DNA of 64,000 bases from Bradyrhizobium sp. G127 (GTDB taxonomy: Bacteria > Pseudomonadota > Alphaproteobacteria > Rhizobiales > Xanthobacteraceae). Position 1 is the first letter of the stretch. Every line of letters starts with the position of its first letter. The stretch spans positions 124,001-188,000 of the forward strand of contig NZ_JAKFGN010000003.1 in assembly GCF_021502575.1 (NCBI RefSeq), in the 5' to 3' direction. Under the pieces are notes generated by a model. It saw nothing but the letters and a program-made list of their open reading frames with translations. It did not search any database and had not been told where the DNA came from. The translations under genes were made by a program, and so were the position numbers. Below, in pieces: positions 45,233 through 54,217 of this stretch.

Positions 45233-46174
45233 ATGCCTGCGTCCTTGTTCCTGTCATCGGGAAACCTGATCGCCGACCGGCGCTATGATTTCGGACGCGA
45301 CCTGCAACTGCGCGGCGATCTTGCCGCCGCCGCGGACCTGATGGTGCAAGCGGCGGAACTCGAGCCCGGCTTTGCCTCGGCATGGTTTGCGCTTGGCGAC
45401 CTGCGCGAGCAAATGGGCCAGCGTGATGACGCCGTCGCCGCTTACCTGCGCGCGCGCGACGCCGATCCTGACGATCGCCACGGCGCGAAGCTGCGATTGA
45501 TGCGGCTCGGGGCGGAAAATCTCTCCGCCATGCCGCCGGGCTACGTGCGCGCCCTGTTCGACCAATACGCGCCGCGGTTCGAAAAGACGCTGGTGCAGGA
45601 TCTGGATTATTGCGGTCCGCAGGTTCTGCTGAAAGCGGTCCTCGCGGCACGTCATGCCGCCAAGCAGCCAGCCCATTTCAAACGCGTGATCGATCTCGGA
45701 TGCGGAACCGGGCTTGCGGCGCGCGCGTTCGCCTCGTTGGCCGATGAGTTCATCGGCATCGATCTGTCACCGGGCATGATCGATCGCGCCCGGGCCACGG
45801 GGCTCTATGCGCTGCTGGATGTGGCCGACATGCTGCAGGGCCTGCGCGCAGAAGATGAGACGAGTGCGAATCTGGTGATGGCGGCCGATGCTTTTGTCTA
45901 TGTGCCGGAGCTTGATCCGCTGCTGCGAGAGGTCGCGCGCGTCTTGAAGCCGCAAGGCTTGCTCGCTTTCACGGTGGAGACGAATCCGGGCAAGGGGGTC
46001 GTTCTCGGGCAGGGGCTGCGCTACGCGCACGCGGCGGACTATCTGCGCGATGCCGTCGCCGGTGCGGGATTGAAACTCTGCGCGATAACCCCGGCGTCCA
46101 CCCGCACCGAGGCAGGGGAGCCTGTGCCGGGTTTCGTTGTGACTGCAAGCAAGGCGTGGCCAGCATGCTCGTGA
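45233..46174 (+). CDS. TPR-containing SAM-dependent methyltransferase, C-terminus altered by the adjoining scar
   Basis: A 313-residue protein. Residues about 20-90 form tetratricopeptide repeats (GDLAAAADLMVQAAELEPG, GQRDDAVAAYLRARDADPD). A class I methyltransferase domain follows, with the SAM motif VIDLGCGTGLAARAFA near residues 151-166 and IGIDLSPGMIDRAR next. Similar two-part proteins are common in alphaproteobacteria; the substrate is unknown. The last five or so codons (after about 46160) lie inside sequence that, on the opposite strand, encodes an EamA fragment, so the native C-terminus may be lost. It is divergent from the exonuclease gene. Confidence 0.82.
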   Translation: MPASLFLSSGNLIADRRYDFGRDLQLRGDLAAAADLMVQAAELEPGFASAWFALGDLREQMGQRDDAVAAYLRARDADPDDRHGAKLRLMRLGAENLSAMPPGYVRALFDQYAPRFEKTLVQDLDYCGPQVLLKAVLAARHAAKQPAHFKRVIDLGCGTGLAARAFASLADEFIGIDLSPGMIDRARATGLYALLDVADMLQGLRAEDETSANLVMAADAFVYVPELDPLLREVARVLKPQGLLAFTVETNPGKGVVLGQGLRYAHAADYLRDAVAGAGLKLCAITPASTRTEAGEPVPGFVVTASKAWPACS

Positions 46175-46345
46175 AGACCGGATTGGCGCGCTGACGATCA
46201 GGGCATTCAGGCCGGCCGAGATGGTGCGCAGTCCAACATAGCCCAGCCCGAGATAGAGCGCGTTGTTTGCCACGCCGATCAACGCGAATGCCATGACATC
46301 GCGCCGCGCAAAGCCGCGACGCCGGAGAAAAGGGCGGCATCGCGG
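46160..46345 (-). pseudogene. EamA/DMT transporter, internal fragment
   Basis: On the minus strand the frame reads FLRRRGFARRDVMAFALIG, then the helix NNALYLGLGYVGLRTISAG and LNALIVSA, which is the well-conserved helix 3-4 region of EamA-type drug/metabolite transporters. A shift of frame near 46183-46192 (extra GC) then gives NPVFTSMLA, which should follow directly. Both ends are missing: the left end runs into the methyltransferase gene and the right end into a LysR remnant. The matching C-terminal half lies on the plus strand at 51471-52040. Confidence 0.8.
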
Positions 46346-46740
46346 TGTGGCCGGAGCGCGTTCACTGGCGGACCAGCAAGAAGAATCCGATCGATACGAA
46401 AGGCGCAATCGCTGCCGCTGGTGTTCTTCGTGGCCGGGTGTCTCTACCGAACCCGGGCGATCCACGCCATCGAAGCCGCCGGGCGCAACTGGCGCATGGC
46501 TTTTACCAATTCGAGCCTGTTCGGCATTCAGGCCGCAGTCGCCGCCGGGCTTGGCTCAGCATCCTGCCGCAGATCGCCATCCAGGCCGACCACCGCGTGC
46601 TGACGGCGAAGGACGGTTTTGCACCCATCGATAAAACCGAGGTCGCGCTGGTGGCGTCGCCCGATGCAAGTCGGGCCACACTGCGTCTTGCCGACCGGCT
46701 CGCGGAGTTTTGCAGCAGCGTGCAGGCGAAAGCTGCGTAG
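46341..46740 (+). pseudogene. LysR-type regulator, C-terminal fragment with frameshifts
   Basis: Three successive frames encode the last part of a LysR substrate-binding domain. The segments are ERVHWRTSKKNPIDTKGA, then LPLVFFVAGCLYRTRAIHAI and FTNSSLFGIQAAVAAGLG, then SILPQIAIQADHRVL running to the stop at 46738-46740. Each junction needs a one-base shift. The N-terminal DNA-binding domain and about half of the effector domain are absent. LysR genes often lie divergent to EamA transporter genes, which fits the EamA fragment just to the left. Confidence 0.78.
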
Positions 46741-46743
46741 ATT

Positions 46744-47436
46744 TTAATAACAGCGCGATGCCGCGATGGTGTGAACGCGGCGGTCGCCGAGCACATGCGC
46801 CGTAAAGGCCAGCGTCTCGAAGATCGCGGCAAACGCGACATCGCGAATGCTCAAGCCACCGGTATAGGCGCCGAACGCCGGCATGACCGCGCGCAATCCG
46901 TCGCTGGCGAAACACCGCCGCTCGACCGAGCGCCCTCGCGTCGCGACCCGCGCCTTTGGATGCAGATGACCAGCGATCTCTCCGACGGCGCCGGTGGGCT
47001 CGTGGCGAAACAGGATCGGTCCGATGGCGACTTCATCGGCCACCACGCCGCCGAGATCACGCGGCAGCGCGGGATCATGATTGCCGGAGATCCAGATCCA
47101 GTCACGCCGCGCCTGCAAGGCCGACAGCGCGCCGCGATCATCGGGCGAGAGGCGTTCATGAGCATTGCGGTCGTGGAAACTGTCGCCGAGCGCAATCACC
47201 GCGCGCGGATTGTGGCGCGCGATCACCGCGCCCAATCGTGCGAGTGTCGCGGCCGTATCGAACGGCGGCAGCAACACCCCGCGCTGCGCGAAGCTGGACC
47301 CTTTTTCGAGATGCAGGTCGGAGACGATGAGAAGACACTCGTCTTCCCAGTAAAGCGCACCGGCAAGGTCGGCGGCAAAGGTGACACCCGCGACGGTGAC
47401 GACCGGAATTCGATCTGTGGCCTGCGCCGCTTGCAT
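46744..47436 (-). CDS. pdeM: Ligase-associated DNA damage response endonuclease PdeM
   Basis: A 230-residue calcineurin-like metallophosphoesterase (TIGR04123). Metal motifs in order: VSDLHLEKG (Asp40, His42), LGDSFHD, SGNHD (118-121), RHEP and GHLHPKA. The PdeM family partners with the Lhr-type helicase, ligase and MBL exonuclease in a DNA repair cassette; it is thought to nick or process DNA. It lies six bases after the helicase gene and is probably cotranscribed with it. Its stop is three bases from the LysR remnant's stop. Confidence 0.92.
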   Translation of the reverse strand: MQAAQATDRIPVVTVAGVTFAADLAGALYWEDECLLIVSDLHLEKGSSFAQRGVLLPPFDTAATLARLGAVIARHNPRAVIALGDSFHDRNAHERLSPDDRGALSALQARRDWIWISGNHDPALPRDLGGVVADEVAIGPILFRHEPTGAVGEIAGHLHPKARVATRGRSVERRCFASDGLRAVMPAFGAYTGGLSIRDVAFAAIFETLAFTAHVLGDRRVHTIAASRCY

Positions 47437-47442
47437 CTTGCA

Positions 47443-50004
47443 TCAATCCTGATCGGGCATCGCCTCTTTGACGAGTTCCTCGGCGGCTTCCGCCAGCAAC
47501 TCGTCCGATCCTTCGCCATAAACCGCTTCGCGGCCGATTTCCAGCATCACCGGCACCGCGAGCGGCGAAACCCGTTCGAGTTCCTTGTGGGTGATTCGGC
47601 CTTTGATCCGGGTCAGCATATCGCTCAGGCGGCGAATATCCAGCAACCCGGTGGCGGCGTCGGCCCGCGCCGCACGCAGCAACACATGATCGGGCTGGTG
47701 CTTGCGCAGCACGTCATAAACCAGATCGGTCGAGAACAGGACCTGCCGCCGCGATTTCTCCTCACCGGTGAACCGCCGCGGGATCAGGCCCGAGATCACG
47801 GCACAGGTGCGAAACGTCCGCTTCATCAGCGCGGATTCAGCGAGCCAAGCTTCAAGATCGTCGCCCAGCATGTCGGCGTCCAACAGCGCATTCAGATCAA
47901 GCCGCCCGTTGCGGATCATCGACGACATATCGCCGAGCGACCACACTGCCAGCGCGTATTCATTGGCGACGAAGCCGAGCGGCTTGGCACGCGCACGCTC
48001 CAGCCGCCGTGTCAGCAGCATGCCGAGCGTTTGATGTGCAAGACGGCCCTCGAACGGATAGCAGACGAGATAGTGCTTGTCGGCGCGCGGGAATGTTTCG
48101 ACCACAAGCTCGCGCGGACCGGGCACGCGGGAGAATGCCGCTTGCAATGACAGCCATTCGCGCACCTGATCGGGCAAACCCTTCCAAGCGCGCTGGTCCG
48201 CCAGCAGCAGCCGCACGCGCTCGGCCAGATATGTTGAGAGCGGAAACTTGCCGCCCATGTAGGACGGTACTTTGGCGTTGGCATCATTGCTGCGCGAGAC
48301 ATAGACCTCGTCTTCCATCAATGCTTCGTAACGCACCACCTCGCCACCGAACACGAAAGTGTCGCCAGTCACCAGGCCCTCGATGAAATACTCCTCGATC
48401 TGGCCGAGCATGCGCCCGCCCCGCGCGATGGCGCCGGTGGAGCCCGAGCCCTTGCTGCGGCCGCGCACCAGTTTCACCTTCAGCATCGGCTCTTCGACGA
48501 TGGTCCCGACATTGAGGCGATAGCTTTGACGCACCTTCGGATTGGTGACGCGCCAGCGCCCATCTTTATCCTGCTTGATACGCGCGAAGCGCTCGTAACT
48601 CTTCAGTGCGTAGCCGCCGGTGGCGACGAAATCGATCACATCGTCGAAATCCGTGCGCGGCAAATCCGCATAGGATGCGGCGCTGCGCACTTCCGCATAA
48701 AGCGCATCAGCCAGAAATGGCGCGCCGCAGGCGCAGCCGAGCACATGCTGCGCCAGCACGTCGAGCGAACCGGTGCGCTGGGGCGGCGTGTCCTGCGCAT
48801 TCTCCGCCACTGCATCGATGGCCGCACGGCATTCCAGCACTTCAAAACGATTGGCCGGGACCAGGACCGCGCGCGACGGCTCGTCGAGGCGGTGATTGGC
48901 GCGGCCAATCCGCTGCATCAGCCGCGACGCCCCCTTCGGTGCACCGACATTGATGACGAGATCGATGTCACCCCAGTCGATGCCGAGGTCCAGGGAGGAT
49001 GTACAGACCACGCCGCGCAGCCTGCCCGCCGCCATGGCATCCTCGACCTTGCGGCGCTGCGCGACGTCGAGCGAGCCGTGATGCAACGCAATGGCAAGGC
49101 CGTCGTCGTTGATACGCCATAGGTCCTGAAACAGCATCTCGGCCTGCGCGCGGGTATTCACGAACATCAGCGAGGTCTTGTTGGCCTTGATGAGATCGTA
49201 GATTTCGCCGAGCGCATGACGGGCCATATGGCCGGCCCACGGCAAGCGCTCCTTGGTATCGAGCATTTCGACGATAGGCGCGGCCCCGGCGTCCGCGATA
49301 ACGAGATCGGCCGTGTTCTGCGCCCCGCCAATCTGAGGCATCAGATAGCGGCGCAGGTCATCGGGCTCGGCGACCGTCGCCGACAGACCGACCGTGGTCA
49401 CCTGCGGGGCAAGCCGCCACAACCGCGCGAGGCCCAGCGACAGCAAATCGCCGCGTTTCGACGTCACCAGCGCGTGCAACTCGTCGAGCACGATACGTTT
49501 CAACGACGAGAACAGATACGGCGCGTCATCGGACGACAGCAACAGCGCGAGCTGTTCGGGCGTGGTCAGCAGAATATCAGGCGGATACTTGCGCTGGCGC
49601 TGCCGCCGCGACACCGGCGTGTCGCCGGTCCGGGTCTCGACCCGGACCGGCAGCTTCATATCGGCGATGGGACGCTCCAAATTCCGGGCGATATCCACCG
49701 CCAGCGCCTTCAGCGGCGAGATATAGAGCGTGTGCAGACCGCCGCTGCGGGTTACGCCCCGGCCTGTGGATATGGTCTTTGCGGATGGTTGCGATCCGGG
49801 CGCGCCCAGTTCCACCAGCGTCGGCAGAAACCCCGCGAGCGTTTTGCCCGCGCCGGTCGGCGCGATCAGCAGCACCGAGCGGTTGTCACGCGCCTTGGCA
49901 AGCAGGTCGAGCTGATGCGCGCGGGGCGACCAGCCCCGCGCCTCAAACCAGCGCAGGAAGTTTTCGGGCAGCAGACCTGGCGATATCGGAGTCTTGGTGT
50001 CCAC
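47443..50004 (-). CDS. Ligase-associated DNA damage response DEXH box helicase (Lhr-core type)
   Basis: An 853-residue superfamily 2 helicase of the Lhr-core group (TIGR04121). Motif I is APTGAGKT (48-55), motif II is DELH (174-177), motif III region GLSATVAEP, motif VI LMQRIGRANHR. The C-terminal half holds the winged-helix and Lhr-specific domains (FVFGGEVVRYEALMEDEVYV). Lhr-core enzymes translocate 3'-5' on single-stranded DNA and unwind RNA-DNA hybrids. The start is GTG. It leads the pdeM gene, forming one half of the four-gene repair set. Confidence 0.93.
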   Translation of the reverse strand: MDTKTPISPGLLPENFLRWFEARGWSPRAHQLDLLAKARDNRSVLLIAPTGAGKTLAGFLPTLVELGAPGSQPSAKTISTGRGVTRSGGLHTLYISPLKALAVDIARNLERPIADMKLPVRVETRTGDTPVSRRQRQRKYPPDILLTTPEQLALLLSSDDAPYLFSSLKRIVLDELHALVTSKRGDLLSLGLARLWRLAPQVTTVGLSATVAEPDDLRRYLMPQIGGAQNTADLVIADAGAAPIVEMLDTKERLPWAGHMARHALGEIYDLIKANKTSLMFVNTRAQAEMLFQDLWRINDDGLAIALHHGSLDVAQRRKVEDAMAAGRLRGVVCTSSLDLGIDWGDIDLVINVGAPKGASRLMQRIGRANHRLDEPSRAVLVPANRFEVLECRAAIDAVAENAQDTPPQRTGSLDVLAQHVLGCACGAPFLADALYAEVRSAASYADLPRTDFDDVIDFVATGGYALKSYERFARIKQDKDGRWRVTNPKVRQSYRLNVGTIVEEPMLKVKLVRGRSKGSGSTGAIARGGRMLGQIEEYFIEGLVTGDTFVFGGEVVRYEALMEDEVYVSRSNDANAKVPSYMGGKFPLSTYLAERVRLLLADQRAWKGLPDQVREWLSLQAAFSRVPGPRELVVETFPRADKHYLVCYPFEGRLAHQTLGMLLTRRLERARAKPLGFVANEYALAVWSLGDMSSMIRNGRLDLNALLDADMLGDDLEAWLAESALMKRTFRTCAVISGLIPRRFTGEEKSRRQVLFSTDLVYDVLRKHQPDHVLLRAARADAATGLLDIRRLSDMLTRIKGRITHKELERVSPLAVPVMLEIGREAVYGEGSDELLAEAAEELVKEAMPDQD

Positions 50005-50074
50005 GCCCTACAGGTAAGGCGTCACAACGCCGGGGTCGAGGGCGGAGGCGAAAATCGCCTCCGCGTGAGATGCT

Positions 50075-51292
50075 TTATTGGCTGACCGGCGTCGTATCGA
50101 GATCCCAGTCCTTGCCGTTGAAAGTTCCGATGAACAGCGTCTTGATCGGCGAGTAATCATCCGGCGACGTTGCGTAGGTAATGCCCGGCAGGAAGATCGG
50201 CGCCTTGTAGCCGGCAAGCGAGGTGGCCTGCTTCAGAACGTTGTCGTGGGTAAGCTGGTCGCCGCATTTTTCCAGAATGCGCGCCATGGTCACCGCCTGC
50301 GAATAGCCTTGGAAGGCGATGGTATTGTCCTGATCGACATTCGGCAGATACTTGGTACGCAATTCCTGGAATCCCTTCACGTCGGCATCGTCCGCCCATT
50401 TCGCGCTACCGACCTCCTTGGTGTAGCTCGCAGCCACGATCCCGATAGCGTTCTCGGCGCCCGCTGCGTTGAGAATCGATCGGCCGCTCGACGTGCTGAC
50501 CAGAAGGTGCAGCGGCTTCCAGCCAAGCTCAGCAACCTTGCGGATCGATTGCGACGTCGCTTTGCCGGTGGAGATATTGTAGAAAACATCCGCGCCGGAT
50601 TTCGACAGATTGATCATCTGGGAATCGATGGTCGGATCGGTGAGATCGTAGGAGGCTTCCGCGATCACCTTTGCCTTACCGCCGGCGGTGGTTAGGACCT
50701 CCTTGAATGAATTCATGTAGTCGCGCCCGAACTCGTCGTTCTGAAACAGGATAGCGACCTTGGCGTCTGGCTTCTTCTGCAACAGATAGCGCGCGAGGAT
50801 GCGTCCCTCGGTCGGATAGAGCGGCAGGCCCGGCGTGGTCCATTTGAAATTCTTCGGATCGTTCCAGCGCCCAGCCCCGGTGTTGAGAAGAAGCTGCGGG
50901 ATGTTCTTGCCGTTGAGATATTTCTGCACCGCGGTCTGCGGTCCGGTGCCGAGCGAGCCGAACAGCGCGAGCACTTCTTCCTGCTCAACCAGACGCCGCG
51001 TCGCCTCGACGGTCTTCGGCGCGCTGTAGGAATCATCCAGCGTAAGAAACGTGATCTTGCGGCCGTTGATGCCGCCCTTTTCATTCAGCATCTGGAAATA
51101 CGCCGCCTGCGTGCGGCCAATCACGCCGTAGAGCGAACCCGGCCCCGAATGCGGAACGGTCTGGCCGAGCTTGATCTCGGTGTCGCTGGCGCCGGGATCG
51201 TATTTCTTCTGGGCGTGCGCGGTGGTTGCCGTAACCAGAACCACGGCGGCGAGCACCGCTCCAGCGGCGAATGACGAAATTTTTGTATTCAT
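50075..51292 (-). CDS. Branched-chain-amino-acid-type ABC transporter substrate-binding protein
   Basis: A 405-residue periplasmic protein of the LivJ/K type (peripheral binding family 6). A signal peptide covers residues 1-27 (MNTKISSFAAGAVLAAVVLV, cleavage near AHAQ). The mature protein starts with the family pattern EIKLGQTVPHSGPGSLYGV and has INGRKITFLTLDDSYSAPKT. No permease or ATPase gene adjoins it, as is common for the many orphan binding proteins of Bradyrhizobium relatives. The ATG at 51292 has GGGAG upstream; the longer open frame adds no signal sequence. Confidence 0.9.
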   Translation of the reverse strand: MNTKISSFAAGAVLAAVVLVTATTAHAQKKYDPGASDTEIKLGQTVPHSGPGSLYGVIGRTQAAYFQMLNEKGGINGRKITFLTLDDSYSAPKTVEATRRLVEQEEVLALFGSLGTGPQTAVQKYLNGKNIPQLLLNTGAGRWNDPKNFKWTTPGLPLYPTEGRILARYLLQKKPDAKVAILFQNDEFGRDYMNSFKEVLTTAGGKAKVIAEASYDLTDPTIDSQMINLSKSGADVFYNISTGKATSQSIRKVAELGWKPLHLLVSTSSGRSILNAAGAENAIGIVAASYTKEVGSAKWADDADVKGFQELRTKYLPNVDQDNTIAFQGYSQAVTMARILEKCGDQLTHDNVLKQATSLAGYKAPIFLPGITYATSPDDYSPIKTLFIGTFNGKDWDLDTTPVSQ

Positions 51293-51470
51293 TGTTGTGT
51301 CGTCTCCCTGAGCCGTTCCAGCGGCATTCTGTGATGCCTTTGAAATCGAATTATGCATTCACCCCGGATCGTGGCGCTATGCCAAATGGTATGCTGGCAG
51401 GGCCGAAATGCCTGTCTTGCGTTTAGTCGTTGCGCCGGGATTTTGCGACGGCGGCTAAACAGCGCAGTAG

Positions 51471-52040
51471 CGCCTCGTCGCCGCAATGGCAGCGTTGCTG
51501 GGTGAGCAGATCACGTGGCGCAAGGTGGCGGGTTTGCTGCTTGGCGTCGTCGGTGTCGCGCTGATCGTCGCGCACCGCATGGCGTCAGGCCCGGATAGTG
51601 CGATCGGCATTGCGTTCTCGGCGGGCGCGCTGGTGTCGATCGTGGCCGGCACCATCCTGTTCAAGGTGTTGGCTCCCACGGGAAGTCTCTGGGTCGGCAA
51701 TGGGGTTCAGAATATTTCCGATGGTCTGGTGCTGCTGCCGTTCGCGCTGATGTTCTCAAACGTCGGCGACATCGTGCCCAGCGCCCGGCTGTTATGGGCC
51801 CTAGCCTATCTTATCTTGTTCGGCTCCATCGTGGCCTATGTGCTGTGGTTTCACCTGTTGACCGTGGCGGGTGCCACGGCGCTGAGCGTGTTTCACGTCC
51901 TGATGCCGCCGCTGGGCATGCTGTTCGGTTGGATGATGCTTGGCGAATACGTCGCGGCATGGGGTCTGCTGGGAATCATGCCGGTCGCGGCCGGCGTCTA
52001 TTTGGTGACACAGACGCGTAACCGCTTCATGCTTCCCTGA
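51471..52040 (+). pseudogene. EamA/DMT transporter, C-terminal half
   Basis: The frame encodes the second half of an EamA transporter: LLGEQITWRKVAGLLLGVVG followed by five or six further helices, including FGSIVAYVLWFHLL and PLGMLFGWMMLGE, to a normal C-terminus. The first half is absent: an in-frame stop lies at 51468-51470 and unrelated sequence precedes it. An ATG at 51486 allows a 184-residue product, so a truncated protein may be made. The missing part of the same conserved region is found inverted at 46160-46345. The junctions share TGGC. Confidence 0.8.
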
Positions 52041-52106
52041 TCCCACGCGGTTCGGTATGGAACTGAACCGCGCCATTTCCGTTGTCCGGCGCGGCTGGAC
52101 GCGAGT

Positions 52107-53438
52107 ATGACGCATAGCAAGATCGATCATCGAAAGACGCCGGAGGTGACCCATCCGGCACCGAAAAAGGCGCCTGATCCGTTCAGCCTGCGCGGCTTCC
52201 TGAAAACCCTCGGCCCCGGTCTCGTCACCGGCGCGTCGGATGACGATCCGTCCGGTATCGGTACCTATAGTCAGGCCGGCGCCCAGCTTGGCTACGGCAT
52301 CGGCTGGACTATGCTGCTGACGTTTCCCCTGATGGTGGCGATTCAGGAAATCTCGGCCCGGGTCGGCCGCGTTACCGGACGCGGCATTGCCGGCAACGTT
52401 TGCCGGCATTACCCGGCCTGGGTTCTCAACATCATTGTGACGCTGCTGTTCATCGCCAACACGATCAACATCGCGGCCGATCTTGCGGCGATGGGGGACG
52501 CGCTCAAGCTGCTGATCGGCGGTCCGGGTTTTCTCTACGTTCTGGTGTTCGGTGTGACCTCGGTGGTGGCGCAGATATTCCTCGACTACAAGCGCTACAG
52601 CGCGGTGCTGAAATGGCTGACGCTGAGCTTGTTTGCCTATGTCGCGGCGCTGCTGTTTGCGAAAGTTTCATGGAGTGATGCTTTGCGCGGTATAGCCGTC
52701 CCCCAGATTCAGTGGACATCCGCATTCCTCACGACCCTGGTGGCGATCCTCGGCACCACCATCTCCCCCTATCTCTTCTTCTGGCAGGCCTCGCAGGAGG
52801 CCGAAGACCAGCGGGTGGATGCGAAGAAGCAGCCGCTCGCCGAAAAGCATTATGGCGCGCAAAAGGAATTTCATCGCATCCGCGCCGACACCATCGTCGG
52901 CATGGGGTTTTCTAACCTGATCGCGATCTCGATCATCATCACTGCCGCGGCGACGCTGAACGCAACCGGCAAGACTGACATCGAGACCTCCGCGCAGGCT
53001 GCCGAAGCGTTGAAGCCGATCGCCGGCGTCTTCGCAGAATTCGTCTTCGCACTCGGCATTATCGGCACGGGGCTGCTTGCTATCCCGGTGCTGGCGGGGT
53101 CCGCCGCCTACGCCATTGGCGAGGGCCGGAAATGGACTGTTGGTCTCGCCCGGAAGCCCCGGGAGGCTGCGGCGTTCTATGGCGTACTGGCGCTGTCGGC
53201 GGGCATTGGCATTCTGTTGAATTTCACGCCGATCAGTCCGATTTCGGCGCTGTACTGGAGCGCCGTCATCAACGGCGTGCTCGCTGTGCCCGTCATGGTG
53301 CTGCTGATGATCATGGTGCGGCGTAGCGACGTAATGAACAAGTTCGTGATCGCCGGGCCGCTGTACTGGCTGGGATGGCTGTCGACGGCGGCGATGGCAG
53401 TCTGCGTCGTGGCGATGGGCGTTGGATTTTTTATCTAG
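52107..53438 (+). CDS. Nramp-family transporter with altered metal-site motifs
   Basis: A 443-residue membrane protein of the Nramp fold with about eleven helices. Helix 1 reads GASDDDPSGIGTYSQ, in place of the canonical DPGN motif: Asp47-Pro48 remain but Asn is replaced. Helix 6 reads TTISPYLFFWQASQEAED, with no Met-Pro-His. Loss of the Met suggests the protein does not handle Mn2+/Fe2+ in the classical way; Nramp-related Mg2+ or other cation transport is possible. The region after helix 6 is extended and charged. It stands alone, after the eamA remnant. Confidence 0.82.
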   Translation: MTHSKIDHRKTPEVTHPAPKKAPDPFSLRGFLKTLGPGLVTGASDDDPSGIGTYSQAGAQLGYGIGWTMLLTFPLMVAIQEISARVGRVTGRGIAGNVCRHYPAWVLNIIVTLLFIANTINIAADLAAMGDALKLLIGGPGFLYVLVFGVTSVVAQIFLDYKRYSAVLKWLTLSLFAYVAALLFAKVSWSDALRGIAVPQIQWTSAFLTTLVAILGTTISPYLFFWQASQEAEDQRVDAKKQPLAEKHYGAQKEFHRIRADTIVGMGFSNLIAISIIITAAATLNATGKTDIETSAQAAEALKPIAGVFAEFVFALGIIGTGLLAIPVLAGSAAYAIGEGRKWTVGLARKPREAAAFYGVLALSAGIGILLNFTPISPISALYWSAVINGVLAVPVMVLLMIMVRRSDVMNKFVIAGPLYWLGWLSTAAMAVCVVAMGVGFFI

Positions 53439-54217
53439 TCCTTGCGGAAGATCACGGAGGCCAGCCATCCAGTCATGATCGCCATCAATGCCGTTGCAAG
53501 ACCGTAGAGCAATCCGTGCTGGCGTGCGGAATTGGCGACGAATTGCTCGAAGCCGACCTTGACGATATCGAATGCGGTTTCGGCCTTGGTCACGAAGGCG
53601 CCATTTGCAAACAGTTTGATGTCGATGTCATAGGTGCCGATCGGCACTTCAGCCGGCAGCGGAATCCCGGTGCGGAACAGCGTCGGTGTCAGAAAAGTCA
53701 CTGCATTGGTTTCTTCGCGATAAAGCCCGTGCTCGGTGCGCAGCCGCACGAAAGCGGAGCGGAACGGATCGCTCGCAACCACATTGGCGACATCGGGTCC
53801 CAGGCGTTGCGGCAACGGGAAGCCCGCCAGTCCGATTTGCTGCCGCCGTTGCGTGTCCGGCGAGGCGATGTTGTCGATGGGCCGGTTGGCGAAAATGCCA
53901 AGATAGCCCGGCACCTGAATGAACTGACGCGAGTCGACGTTGACCCAGATCCCAAGCTTGCGCTCCTTGCGTCGTGTCACCATGTCGGCGCGTGGCCCGC
54001 TGACCGTGACGACGATGTCGTAGCTCGTTCCCGTCGGCAGTGATTTGCTGTCGCGCTCAATCGAGCCGAACAGCACAAGTTCGTCGCCGGAATAGTTCGG
54101 CGTTACAGTAATGCGATGGTTGGAAACCGAGACAATCAGGTTTTCGGCGCGCGCCACCCCGCCCGGTGCAAGCGCCGCCAGAAGACAGGCGAAGGCGAGT
54201 GCGGGGCGCGCTATCAT
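53435..54217 (-). CDS. TIGR02186 family membrane-anchored periplasmic protein
   Basis: A 260-residue protein with an N-terminal signal peptide (cleavage near GVARA-EN), a beta-rich periplasmic domain and one C-terminal helix (about 236-256) ending in a short basic tail. It matches TIGR02186, an alphaproteobacterial family of unknown function regularly paired with TauE/SafE permeases. Its start overlaps the end of the upstream tauE-type gene by four bases, so the two are coupled. A role in sulfonate or sulfite handling is inferred from the pairing only. Its end overlaps the convergent Nramp gene by four bases. Confidence 0.88.
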   Translation of the reverse strand: MIARPALAFACLLAALAPGGVARAENLIVSVSNHRITVTPNYSGDELVLFGSIERDSKSLPTGTSYDIVVTVSGPRADMVTRRKERKLGIWVNVDSRQFIQVPGYLGIFANRPIDNIASPDTQRRQQIGLAGFPLPQRLGPDVANVVASDPFRSAFVRLRTEHGLYREETNAVTFLTPTLFRTGIPLPAEVPIGTYDIDIKLFANGAFVTKAETAFDIVKVGFEQFVANSARQHGLLYGLATALMAIMTGWLASVIFRKD

